A DNA stretch of 64,000 bases from Corylus avellana (taxonomy: Eukaryota; Streptophyta; Magnoliopsida; Fagales; Betulaceae). Shown here piece after piece: positions 20,406-31,687 of this stretch. The stretch lies in NCBI RefSeq assembly GCF_901000735.1, contig NC_081548.1, positions 2,108,001 to 2,172,000 on the forward strand. Reading direction: 5' to 3'. The stretch's first letter is position 1, and each line of letters opens with the position of its first letter. The translations under genes were made by a program, and so were the position numbers. The notes under the pieces are model-generated. The model was given only the letters and a program-made list of their open reading frames with translations, did not search any database and was not told the origin of the DNA.

Positions 20406-21912
20406 CTCAACTGTTATTACTCTTATTAAAGAAATGGAATTATCAGGAATAGCTCCCAATATTTATATTCAGGGTGTTTTGATTAATTGCTTCTGTCATT
20501 TGAACTGGGTGAATTTCGGCTTCTCTATCTTCGCAAGAATTTTGAAACTTGGTTTTCAACCAAATTGTATAATTCTTAATACTCTTGTCAAAGGGCTTTG
20601 TCTTGAGGGTAGAATTGTTGAAGGTGTGAGGTTCATTCACCAAATGGATAAGAATGGCTACAAACCTAATACAATTACCTATGAAACGATAATTAATTGT
20701 TTGTGTAAAATAGGTAAGACCAGTGAAGCTATTGGGTTGCTTCGGAAAATGGAAGAAAGAAATCTTGAACTTGATATAGTGAAGTATAATACAATCATTG
20801 ATAGTTTATGTAAGGACAGATTGGTAATTGAGGCTTTGACTCTTTTCTCTGAAATGACAAATAGAGGAATTCAGCCAGATGTTTTCACTTACAATTCTTT
20901 AATTCAGGGCCTATGCAATTTCGGTCGATGGAAGGATGTAACTAAACAATTGAATGAGATGGTGGAAAGGAAAATCATGCAAGATGTGAGAACATTCAGC
21001 ATATTGGTGGACGCACTTGGCAAAGAGGGGATGTTGATTGAGGCTGAAGAAGTTTTTGATGTGATGATTCAGAGAGGCATAGAGCCTGATGTAGTCGCGT
21101 ACAATTCTTTGATTGATGGTTATTGTTTGCAAAATAAAATGGATGAAGCTGTCAAAGCATTTAATACGATGGTTCGAAACGGTTGTTTGCCTTCTGTTGC
21201 TAGCTATAACATATTGATCAATGGATATTGTAAGAATAGAAAAATTGATGAGGCAATAAGTCTATTTCGTGAAATGTCCACAAAGGGAATTTTTCCCAAT
21301 GTTGTCACTTACAACACTCAAATTGGAGGGTTTTGCCGAGTTGGAAGACCTAAAATTGCATTAGAGCTACTCCACGAGATGCAAGGTTGTGGCCAACCTC
21401 CAAATATCCAAACTTGTGCTATTTTGTTAGATGGCCAATGTAAGAATCTACACTTTATTGAGGCAGTGGCATTGTTTAAGGAGATGAAAGACAAAAGGTT
21501 AGACCTTAATATCGTGATTTACAGCATCTTGATTGATGGTATATGTAATGTTGGGAAACTTACGACTGCAAGTGAATTATTTAATGCTCTTCCTGCCAAA
21601 GGTTTTCAACCTGATGTTTGCACGTACACTATAATGATCAAAGGGCTTTGCAAAGAGGGACTACTAAATGAAGCGAGGGAACTATTTGAGAAAATGGAAG
21701 AGAACGGTTGTTCACCTAACCATGTCACTTATAACACAATCATTCAAGGTTTCTTGCAACATAATGAGACATCATGGGCAGTGAAATATCCCAAGATGAT
21801 GGTTGAGAAGGGTTTTTCAGCAAATGCAACCATTGCAACCATTTTGATCGACTTGATGTCTACTAATCGAGCTAATAAAACATTACAAGATTTTTTTCAA
21901 ATATCCGTATGA
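20406..21912 (+). pseudogene. RFL-type PPR gene, 3' part after retrotransposon
   Basis: Continues the coding sequence broken at 15403. The frame is open from 20407 (STVITLIKEMELSG) to the stop at 21910-21912. It holds the end of motif 1, PPR motifs 2-14 and the tail. An ATG at 20434 could start a 492-residue protein, but it would lack the organelle presequence. Base-selecting pairs read GN, NN, ED, ND, ND, SD, NS, NN, NN, AN, SD, TN, NN for motifs 2-14, strongly different from the intact copy. Apart from the insertion the gene seems undamaged, so the disruption is recent. Confidence 0.9.
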
Positions 21913-22827
21913 AAGTTTTGTAGTCCTTCAACGTGTAAGACAAATTTCATATTCTAACATTTGCAGAGTCAATCTATAAGGAATAAATACATATTTGCTG
22001 CAAGTCATTAAGGTGATATTTATTTCCATGTCATTTGGACTATTGATATGAATTGCAATTCCCATGTTATATTTTTTTACAAATTTTTGTAGACTTGTGT
22101 ATTAATCAAAAAAACATTCTTAAAGATTTATTCATTATTCAATTATTTTGTTGATGCAGAATTATTGCCGAATATTGTTCATATGGAGTTTGGATTTTTT
22201 TTATGATTGTATTCTTGCCCACCAGGTTGTTTTATTAATATTTGAGTCCTATTGTTGAAATTGATTATAGTTGTCATGTCATGGTAAACATGGTACTATT
22301 AGGGTCAAACACTTAAATTCCCAATATATAGTTTGGAAATTTCCTTTAAGCAACCTGTACTCGAATTGATCATTTTTCTAGACAAGTTACATCCTTTAAG
22401 ATAAGGATATTAGAAAGCCATTACATCTCTGTCCAATGAATTTTTTTTCTTGGTATACATGATTTTTTTCTTTTGTAAATTATTCTTAAAAGTTATTAGC
22501 TCACGAGGAGGCAAATATATATAGTTTGGACATTTTCTTTAAGCAACACATGCTCGAACCAGTTGATCATTTTTCTAGACAAGTTACATCCTTTAAGATA
22601 AGGATATTAGAAAGCCATTTCATCTGTGTCCAATGAATTTTGTTTTCTTGATTTACCTTATTTCTTTGTTTTGTAAATTATTCTTAAAAGTTATTAGCTC
22701 ACTAGGAGGCAAAGGTATTTGCATACTATTTGACCTCTCATGCGGTAAGGCATAATATCAAATACCTAATTCAGTCACCTCTCATATATATATTGGCCTT
22801 TGGTTGCCCGGCCAGCCCTTTTTCGTC
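21913..22827. repeat. RFL 3' flank with internal tandem duplication
   Basis: Matches the flank of the first RFL copy (729-1400). A roughly 190 bp piece is tandemly repeated (about 22322-22517 and 22518-22712; both begin with a TATAGTTTGGA-type stretch and end AGCTCAC.AGGAGGCAAA). No gene is visible. Confidence 0.65.
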
Positions 22828-22829
22828 AA

Positions 22830-22849
22830 GGGGTGGCTCGAGCCACCCC
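22830..22849. repeat. Perfect 20-bp GC palindrome
   Basis: GGGGTGGCTCGAGCCACCCC, the same family as the motifs at 1511 and 9479, next to GCCCGGCC. Confidence 0.75.
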
Positions 22850-22856
22850 ATGGTCG

Positions 22857-23071
22857 GATAGAAGTATTTTTGATAAGATTCTTGCGAAAGATACTGTCTC
22901 ATGGAACTTTATGATTCAATCATATGCCAATGTTGGAGATATGGTTGAAGCACATAGGTTATTCAAGGAGATTCCAGCAAAAAAAGTTATAACATGGAAT
23001 ACAATGGTGAGAGGCTACATACGCAATCAACTTCACGCTAAGGCTGCTGATTTTTTCGATGAAATGCAGGT
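22857..23071 (+). pseudogene. PLS-type PPR gene fragment
   Basis: Translation includes VFDKILAKDTVSWNFMIQSY, ANVGDMVEAHRLFKEIPAKK and VITWNTMVRGYIRNQLHAKA. Alternating short and long motifs with the VSWN and ITWN signatures are typical of the PLS class of PPR proteins, which act in organelle RNA editing or processing. It is not the P-class of the neighbours. Only about 70 codons remain; the frame then runs into GT and an (AAT)n repeat. Probably a dispersed gene fragment. Confidence 0.7.
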
Positions 23072-23090
23072 GATTTACCATCGCAATCAC

Positions 23091-23130
<40 letters not shown>
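23091..23130. repeat. (AAT)n microsatellite
   Basis: About 13 AAT units. Confidence 0.95.
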
Positions 23131-23383
23131 GTCATAAAAGAAGAAATTTATTGAATATTTAACATTGCCAAATCCTAATCAATAACTGGGGTTCGTTTAA
23201 AGGCAAGTACCTTGAGTAACTATATATTGATATCTATCCTAGCTCATTACCTGAGTCAAAAGAATAAAGGCCCTTAACTGAGGAATTAAATAATTACCAT
23301 TAAATGAACTCTGCTATCTATTTTCAAGTCCACCAAAGACAACTGGTTTTTTAGAGGCATTTTTTATTTTTGGTTTGAAAAAT

Positions 23384-23562
23384 GAGTAATGTTATAAGTC
23401 TTCCTAGAGTTCTCTTAAGGTCCTTTCAAATATGATGTCGCTTTTAAAATTACCTTGAATTTGAGATGTGATTTATTGACTTTTAATCTTTGGTGATTTT
23501 AAAAGTCACATCACATTTTGGATGACTCTAGGAAGACTCTAAGAAGACTTATAGCATTACTC
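23384..23562. mobile_element. Inverted-repeat MITE, 179 bp
   Basis: Ends GAGTAATGTTATAAGTCTTC and, in reverse complement, GAGTAATGCTATAAGTCTTC. Flanked by TTGAAAAA on both sides (23375-23382 and 23563-23570), consistent with an 8-9 bp target duplication. No coding sequence. Confidence 0.8.
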
Positions 23563-23625
23563 TTGAAAAAGTGTTCGGATTTACAAAAATTGTTTTAGAA
23601 GTGTTTTTTCATGAGATTTCACATT

Positions 23626-23627
<2 letters not shown>

Positions 23628-23670
<43 letters not shown>
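23628..23670. repeat. (TA)n(GA)n compound microsatellite
   Basis: About seven TA units followed by about 14 GA units. Confidence 0.95.
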
Positions 23671-23675
<5 letters not shown>

Positions 23676-25160
23676 TTGCTTATTTTCATAAACCCAAATA
23701 GATGTAAACCCTATTTGTAAACAAATTGATAAAAATTAAACATTTATGAAGAAAAAAGAAAAAAGGGTCAGTTGGCCACCCCTCCTTCAATTAGGGTGGT
23801 AGTGTATCTTTTTCTAATTATTTTTAAATTTTTTAATCAATAAGTTACCTTTCATCTCTACAAAATTTAGGCATTTGTTTTGTCAAAATATTCCTTCAAC
23901 AAGAGAAAAAAAAAATACAAATTTATAAAAAATATTTTGTCTTGAATAATTTGTTAACGTATTTATCTTAAAATCATAAAACAAAAGACCAAAAGAAAAA
24001 TTCCAAACAAACAAGATCATATTGCATATTTTCACCCCTAATCCGTTCTTACCATAAATAAACAGTCTTCCCAAAAGTGGAAATAACATCTTCTTGCGTA
24101 ACATATTTTTCGTGGATCCAGATGTTTCGCATTTAGATTGCTCGAACTGCTAGTAATTCAAACAATCCTATCAAGAAAGAGGCTACAAGATCCACCTGCT
24201 CCAAGCAGCCCTCACTGAGCCCAAACAAACAAGTTCGAACAGCCGGCCCGCTCTTGCAATTCGAACAGCAAATTTTTCTATAATGTCCACCAACCAACTT
24301 GTAATACAAAGAGATCTTGTACATCTTAGGGTAGGGTGAGTCAAGCATAATTTATTAGGAGACAGCTCAAATTATCTTCAACAACTAGCAAACAGATCTC
24401 CTATTTCTTTAATAAAGTCTTGCAAAAGAGTTCAAACTGATATGGAGCATCTTTTTCAATACACCTTTCCATTATATAAATTGCTTCTCAAGATTTGAGT
24501 TCAATGCATTAGAAGATTTGGTGCTTTGACTCAATATTTTTTTAACCCACATGTGCACACAGAAAGATCCTGCAACCCAATTTGGTTTCCTTTCTCATAT
24601 CTTCACTCAAATATTCAATATCCACTTGAAGTTGTTGAAATGTATGCAACCAACAACGAGTCCAGGCACTGAATTTATTATTATTGTTTTATAATTTAGC
24701 ATTCACTTAATTCTTATAACGTTAGTTATTAAACAATTAAATTCAAGATAAATATTATATACCATATTTTTATTCCAAACTATTTACAATGCAGTAATAC
24801 TGACATGACAATTCCAACTAACTCTTTAATTATTTTTTATTTTTTAACAACGACGGATTAATTGACAGTCTGAAATTGCCACATAACAATGATTTTAATT
24901 GAGGTTTATGTGACTGTATTAGGTTTTTTTGTAGGTTTATTTTGTCACTTATCACGTCAATAACTAAATAATTAAATTTGATTGTGGTTAACACCAATTT
25001 GTAAACAAGTTTTAGTAAAAATTAGTACCCTAAACATTTTCCAACCAACAATACACGTCTCCAATGTTAAAAGTCCAAGCGAAATTTAAACAAAAAGATT
25101 AACATAACATATTATAAATTTTTGATTATTCACACCGATTAAGTGATATGGTTTATAACA
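23671..25160. other. Intergenic, no gene seen
   Basis: AT-rich. A GGCCACCCC-type motif is near 23773. No exon-like or repeat structure stands out; short open frames lack recognisable domains. Confidence 0.6.
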
Positions 25161-25169
25161 TTTTAAATT

Positions 25170-25349
25170 GAGAAATGCTAAAAATCATTCTCTTAACCAT
25201 CTTTCAACCATTTCCCTATAATGAATGGGTGAATCTACTATTGAATTTTTGTAGGACCCACATGAGTCCACAAATCAATGGTGGATCCATTAGATTTGCA
25301 AAAAAAGATGGTCGAAAAATAGTTGAGAGAATGATGTATAGTATATCTC
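25170..25349. mobile_element. Inverted-repeat MITE, 180 bp, with 9-bp target duplication
   Basis: Arms GAGAAATGCTAAAAATCATTCTC.. and ..GAGAATGATGTATAGTATATCTC are imperfect reverse complements. A perfect 9 bp duplication TTTTAAATT lies at 25161-25169 and 25350-25358. The 9 bp duplication points to a Mutator-like origin (inference). Confidence 0.88.
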
Positions 25350-25358
25350 TTTTAAATT

Positions 25359-25983
25359 ATATAAAGATTTTAACATTTTGATTAAGATCTTTTTGTTTTT
25401 AACTCGTTAATTCTTTCATTCTTATCGGTTTGATTTCATTTATAGTAGAAATAGATTCCCTTGGATTTAACGACCTTTTAATTAATTATAACATTTATCC
25501 TTATTACACGCATTCCTATAATAAACAAAACTTTTTTTATTTTATTTATTTTTTCTTGGGGTTATAAGCTTGCCCGAACCCAATTTAATTTTTAATTCTT
25601 CTTTAATAGTTATGATTATTGTTTAAGAATAAGAAATTCGGAACTTTAAACCTAAGCTGAAATTGTTTTTATATAAGTACACATCGTTCAAAATGTTGCT
25701 AAATATAATATATTTAATATTTTAACATTCTCATAATCTGTGAGAGTGCTGGCGTGTACAATTTAAGCCGATAAAAAAATACTAAATTTAATTATTTTAT
25801 TAATATTATAATTAATTTAATTAAGTGTATAATTTTTTTACAATTTTTGACGTGTTAGCATACGATTAGAGCTATATTAACGGTCACTAAAAAAAATTTA
25901 ATATATACCTTCCAATCACACACTAACATGTTATAAAAAAATTTTGTCAAAAAATTGTAAATCTAGTAATTTTCTTTACATTG
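25359..25983. other. Intergenic, no gene seen
   Basis: AT-rich sequence with no recognisable element or exon. Confidence 0.6.
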
Positions 25984-25993
25984 TTAAATATAT

Positions 25994-26381
25994 GGAAAAA
26001 ATATAGTTTACCCCCCAAAGTTAACTGCGTTTTTCAACTCGAATACCAAAGTTTCAATTTTTGCAATCCACCCCTACAAAGTTCCAATTTTGTTGTCAAT
26101 TCGACAAATATTATCCTAAAATTCTCATATTGCCCCTAATTTTTATTTTTTATTAAAAAAAAATAAAAATTGGTTGTACAAAAATGGCCAGATGCCCCCA
26201 AAATTTTTTTATTTATTATTTTTTATAAAAAATAAAAAACTAGTGACAATATGATAAGTTTTGGATACAATTGGTCAGAGTGCAAAAATTTGAAACTTTG
26301 GAGGGTAGATTGTCAAAATTAAAACTTTCATATTCGAATTAAAAAACTCTGTCAACTTTAAGAGAATAAACTATAATTTTC
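25994..26381. mobile_element. Inverted-repeat MITE, 388 bp, with 10-bp target duplication
   Basis: Arms of about 110 bp start GGAAAAAATATAGTTTA and end TAAACTATAATTTTCC and are imperfect reverse complements. The 10 bp TTAAATATAT is repeated exactly at 25984-25993 and 26382-26391. MULE-type by duplication length (inference). Non-coding. Confidence 0.88.
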
Positions 26382-26391
26382 CTTAAATATA

Positions 26392-27056
26392 TTAATAGGC
26401 CTTTTCTTTTTGAGTACCTCACAACCTCTCGTTTTGCATTTGTTGATAACGTGTGGTTCAAAGCCGTTAATTTGGTTGTGCAACTAGGCATGTCGGCACT
26501 CGGCAGGCCCCAATCCCAGTTTTTTAAATTAAATTCTATTTGTTTCTTATTTTTCAATGTTTTTTTTTTTCTTTTTCTTTTCTTTGGGTGAAAGTGATAT
26601 GTTAATTAATTCTATTTTTTGAACAGTCTCTTTGAATTCTTGATATAATAACTTGTGTTAATTCTGTAATTTTTGTTGTTAAAAATAATTGACGGAAGTT
26701 GGAACCCTTTATTAGAGAATATATAAATATAGAAACATTGTCAACAAAAGTACACATTTGAAGCCTATAAAAAAAAGTAGATGCATTAAGAAAGTCCATC
26801 CTCATCCTCTTGCCCCATTAATGGAGCATACAACTATCCATCTTCCTTCTAATAGAGGAGATTGACCCTAATTTGTTGACTAGCATGTTCAGCTCGGATG
26901 GGGTTTATTTTGTTCGGACATGTGTTTGAATAGTCTGAATACTTGGTCAAGCGTGTGAGTTTTATTGGCTTGAATTCTCTCTCGGTTGCTTGCTTAAATT
27001 AACTATAATTCGTACACACAATTGTAGGAAATTCTTATCCCCTTCATTTAGCTCCT
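26392..27056. other. Intergenic, no gene seen
   Basis: AT-rich, with C/T-rich runs near 26560-26585. No supported feature. Confidence 0.6.
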
Positions 27057-27275
27057 AAAAGATAGTGACCGGGATATTTGTTTGTCTCATTTTTTAATTA
27101 TTTGTTTGTAATTTTGCACTGTTGTTTTCATTTTGAATTTATTGTTAGGGAGTCACCATTTTTTTTGGTATTTTGTTGTTTATGATTCTTCACTCTCTCT
27201 TCCTTTCGGATTAAGAGTGGTATTGATGCTTCCTTATAACCCTTTTCCAAATTCAATTAAAAAAAAGATAGTGAC
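27057..27275 (+). mobile_element. Retroposed insertion, 193 bp, with 13-bp target duplication
   Basis: AAAAGATAGTGAC is present exactly at 27057-27069 and 27263-27275. The enclosed 193 bp ends in an A-rich run just before the right duplication, the pattern of LINE-mediated retroposition. I see no A/B boxes or coding sequence, so it is an unclassified SINE or a retrocopied transcript end. Confidence 0.65.
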
Positions 27276-30200
27276 TAATTGAAAGGGAGCGGGGGGGTCC
27301 CTCCAACAAAATGTTTTTGTTTTTTCAAAAAAAAAAAAAAAAAAAACCTTTATATTTGTTAAAAACAAATATTTTTAAGTCTTTTATTTTTTTGATTTTT
27401 TACTTTGACCCTTAAAAAATAATTGTCAATGCAGTCTAATCCCTTAAAATTAATTAAATGTATAGTTCCGTTGATGCTAAAAGTGATTTTTGTTGCTTCT
27501 CAATGTTGTCCTGCCCAAATTAGTTGTCCTACTTATGAACCTTTTTGGATCTCTTCCCATATTTAAATCCATCTTCTTTTTATTATATTTTTAGTATATG
27601 TTGATTAAATAACTAAATCCATTCTATTCTATTTCCACCAACCTTTTATTTAAATTATATATTTTAGGTGTTAGGTCTCTCTTCTCAAATGTCTAAGTAC
27701 TATATTATTATTTCTCTAAGCCTAATTTTTTTAATATATATAATAGTTTATTATTTCTTAATAATAATATTATTCAACCAACTTCTCTTATTTTATTATG
27801 CCTAATACCCCCTATCATCACCTATAGCCTGTAGTGGGTCATCCAGCTTCTCTTTATTTGTCCAAGTTGGTCGTTTAACGGTTATGCAATCGCTATGTCA
27901 ATTACTTTATACGCCACGTCGTTGAAGACATTTCACATCAAGTTTGAAGAGAGGAGCACCTAAACTTCCAAGTGTTGTGGCTGACAGTCAAAGGTGATTT
28001 ATGCAAAAGGAATTAGGTGGGTTATTCTCTACTCCACATGTCACCCATCACTTTACTTTCACTTGACACCTGTCTTATAATAAATGGGATCTTCTTTGAA
28101 TTCTCAAAGTTTTTGTTCATCCAATCTTTATTAGGGTAGAAAACCCGTAATCGTTTTGAACAGTTTAAGATGTAACATCTATTTATTAAGAATATGTGGA
28201 TTCTGTAACTCTTTTTTGAAAGATTTTTTTTTTTTTTTTTTAAGAATTTATGTGAAATTCGAACAACATAATAACAAAATATCACGGTTCAAAAAATATC
28301 CAATTGACTTGCAATACTTAAGAATTTTTTCGCTTTCGTTATCGGTATGATAATGCATAGAAGAGAGAATAAAGGTATATGTGCGAGTCATAGGGTCACC
28401 AATTTATTTCTTTTGGACATTCGGGTAGTTTGGTCACTTTCAATTAATTATTGTCTCTTTGGGTAAAGAACGGGCCAAGTTGTTGCTTCTTAGGGCAAAT
28501 AAGTTATAGCTTGTGTATGGTGTAATCATAAACAAATCTATGGGGGATTGGGAGTGGCTCTGGTCCCCCCCAAATTACTAGAAAAAAAAAATTTAAGATA
28601 TTTTTTGTCAATTGCTCCCTCCTCAACAATTTTTTAACTTTTGGTCCCTCTCCAAATTAAAAACTTGATTCGTCCCTGGGTGCAATGACTCACTTTTTGC
28701 CTTTTGAACCATTCATTTAACATGAGAATCAAAATTAAAGTTATTTCACCCATTGCAGTATCTTTAGTGTTATATGAGATCTCTATCCGATAAAGATCGC
28801 ACAAAAAGAAAACCAATAAAGGGCATTATTATATTTTTCATCTTAAGTAATAGGACATTTGTAAATAATTAATGTCCTTAAATAATTAATGTCCTTAAAT
28901 TATATATATATATTGTAATCAACATTCTAATTCCAAACCCACTTGCAATTATTTTTTACCATTCAAGATATCAACAACCTTGTAATCCAATGATATTTGT
29001 CTTTTTCTTAAAAAAGGATTTAACATTTAGTGTCAGAATTATGAGAATTTGTAAGATTGACAAATACAAGAGGTAGTTTTATAAAACAACAATAAAAAGA
29101 AACACTTCAATAAAACATGCATGGCACGTGAATGTAGTTTGGAGCAAAATGACACATCTACCCATTCACCGATCACTTCAAGCCTTTAATACCAGTTGAC
29201 ATTGAATGTGAGGTAACAATAGAAAGACATTCACATTTATGATTCCGTTGGTAATTGGTTAACAGTGTATATTGTGTTTGAAAAATAAAGTTTTTAAGTT
29301 AAAAAGAATTTTGGAATAAAAGTTTTATTTTTAAGTTTTTGTTAAAAGTATATTTTGGCAATTTTTAAAATTTTTGGACCCTTAAAAACACTTTTAATTT
29401 TTTTACCAAACAAATATTTTTTTCTTCAAACGAACTTTTTGAATGTTAAAAATATTTTTAGGTTATTCAAACGCAATTCTAAACAAACCTTAAATGCCAA
29501 CAAAAACATGGGAGTCCTGTTTATCTACTCCAATTACTTATGGGACATCTCAATTCTCAAGGCCTCCTAGACTCCTAGTATATGCTATGTTATTTTCTAG
29601 TTTATGTAAAATAATATTTTTTTAAAAAATATAAAAAAATTATTTCATCGGTGCCTCATATTTTTTTTAATATATATATAAGATTTAGAGAACACCCAAA
29701 AAAAACTAGGAAAAACCGTATTATTTATCTTACCAATGAGAGGATAATTGGACATCCATACTTTTTTGGAAAGTGTTATGATATTATAGTTTAATTATAA
29801 TTTTTTAAAATACTTAAAGTGGTACTTTATATTTAATGAAAATAAATATCACATAAATGGTTAATAGCATTTCATATTTTAATGGTTAATATGATAAGTA
29901 TCATGTAAATTGTCACATTTACACTTTAGTGATTAACATAATAAATACTATGCAGACTATATCAGTTTCTAAAAAACTTATAATAAAATTAATGTGCATA
30001 CTAGGCTACTTGAAGCGAAGAACAATGTTATTCTTCACATTTATTTTTTACACTCATTTTACGTGCTTTAAGTAAGTGATATTCTTCTTCAAGCTCATTT
30101 CATCTCCATCGAAAATTCATTCTAAACATATCACGTCAACCAATGTAAAATAAGGGTAAATTTTGGACAAATAGGCTTTGCACTTGATCAAGTTAAGTGC

Positions 30201-30599
30201 AATTCAAAATAAATAAATAAAGGATCTCATCCTGAAATAACAAACTGTGAGAATGTGGGTAATAATGGAAGATAAATAAGACTTTTTGACGTAAGCTACA
30301 GTGACATTCCAAGGATGTCGGTGAAATGGAAATTGGCCTGAAACTGAGGTTAATGGTAAAAGTGTGTAGGTCCTGGCAAATATCTCGAATAATTTAAAGT
30401 GAGAAATGTGCAGGCAACCCAATATATTTATAATTGGATAAAATCAGAGAAAGATAAGAGTGAGAAAATAAATAAATGGAGACAGAGGATGGATTGGTCT
30501 CTAGGAGAGAGAGAGAGAGAGGCTTGAAAATGCCGGCATAGTCTACCAACAGTCACCCTAATTCCACAAGCTTCATAAGATCACCATCAATCAAGTACT
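27276..30599. other. Intergenic and PP2C upstream region, no gene seen
   Basis: Long AT-rich stretch with poly(A) near 27330. A 17 bp tandem repeat (TTAATGTCCTTAAATAA-type) lies at about 28863-28899. A C/T-rich relic with GTCCC motifs is near 28565-28680, and a GA repeat is near 30503-30521. No open frame has a recognisable domain. The last few hundred bases must hold the PP2C promoter. Confidence 0.55.
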
Positions 30600-30815
30600 C
30601 AAGAAAAAGTCTTTGTTTTGCTCTTTGAGTCTCTCTCTCTCCCCCTTTTCTCTGTATCTTCATGGCTCTATCTATTTCTTGAACAGTTGAAATTAATCAA
30701 TTGGTTCTCTCACCCAATTTCTAAACTTTTCTTCTTAGACACCTTGAAACTTCTTCTGGGTCCTTTCGAATTCTTCAAAAGAAGGCTCTTTGGTTGGCCC
30801 AATCGGGGCTTCATG
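30600..30815 (+). other. Probable 5' UTR exon of PP2C gene
   Basis: C/T-rich leader (GTCTCTCTCTCTCCCCC near 30630) ending at a strong donor GTAAGT at 30816. It pairs with the acceptor TTACAG at 31681, 7 bp before the ATG. The transcription start is not known; the left edge is approximate. Confidence 0.5.
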
Positions 30816-31687
30816 TAAGTATTAGCCTTAAATCATAAGCTCCTCTACTTTGTCATCGTTCTTAGCTAAACTTTGTTCCATTTACTCTTTTTATCTCCAA
30901 AATTAGTGATTTGTTGTTACCTTTGAATGATCTAAATTATAAATTAGCAGCTGCGCCTTAAATGTATTTCTTGTCAATCTCGATTATAGTTTTCTTTTCT
31001 TTGAATTTGTCTTGATTTTTTTCCCTTGTTTAATTGTTGGATAAAAAAAAAAAAAAAAAAGTATTGATATTTTAGAGTCTCTAAAACTCTGATTCAAAGT
31101 TTATTTTATTTTATTTTTTTTGAATGTCAATTAGTTTTTTCAAATGATGGGTGATTCTTGTTTCGGGCACTTAGATCGGTGCTCAACTGGGTATAATAAT
31201 GTGGGTGTTGTCTTATGGTTTGAATTTAATATATGGATGACTTAATTCTCAGCTTGCTTGCTGAGGAATGGAGAAAAAAGAAGTAAAGAACTATGAATTG
31301 AGTTGAATCTTATGCTTGATTCATGTTACTATTTTCAAAAAAGTGCAAGTGGTTGTTTTAGGCTCGGTATAGTAGAGATTCTTTCTACATTCAGTCCCAA
31401 ATAAATATCAAACAGATTCAGAATTTTTAATTTTTTTGTTTTTATTTTTCACCTGCATTTTCCCAGAACCAAACATAACATTATAATTTGAGCTCATTTT
31501 GTAGTTAGAGAAATTAATGTTGAGGATCTGTGGTGTTGAATTATGATATTACATTTTGTATATTTTGCGGGTTGGAATTGTGGGGTTTATTGGATGTTAT
31601 TAATCCAAGTTTTATTTAATAATTTTTTAAAAAAAATACAAGCAGAAGCAAAGGTTTTAATTGGGTTTTGTATGGTTACAGATAGCA

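Noticed and set aside
28565..28680. C/T-rich stretch with repeated GTCCC motifs
   Set aside because: Looks like an old repeat relic, but no ends, duplication or second copy in the window supports a call.
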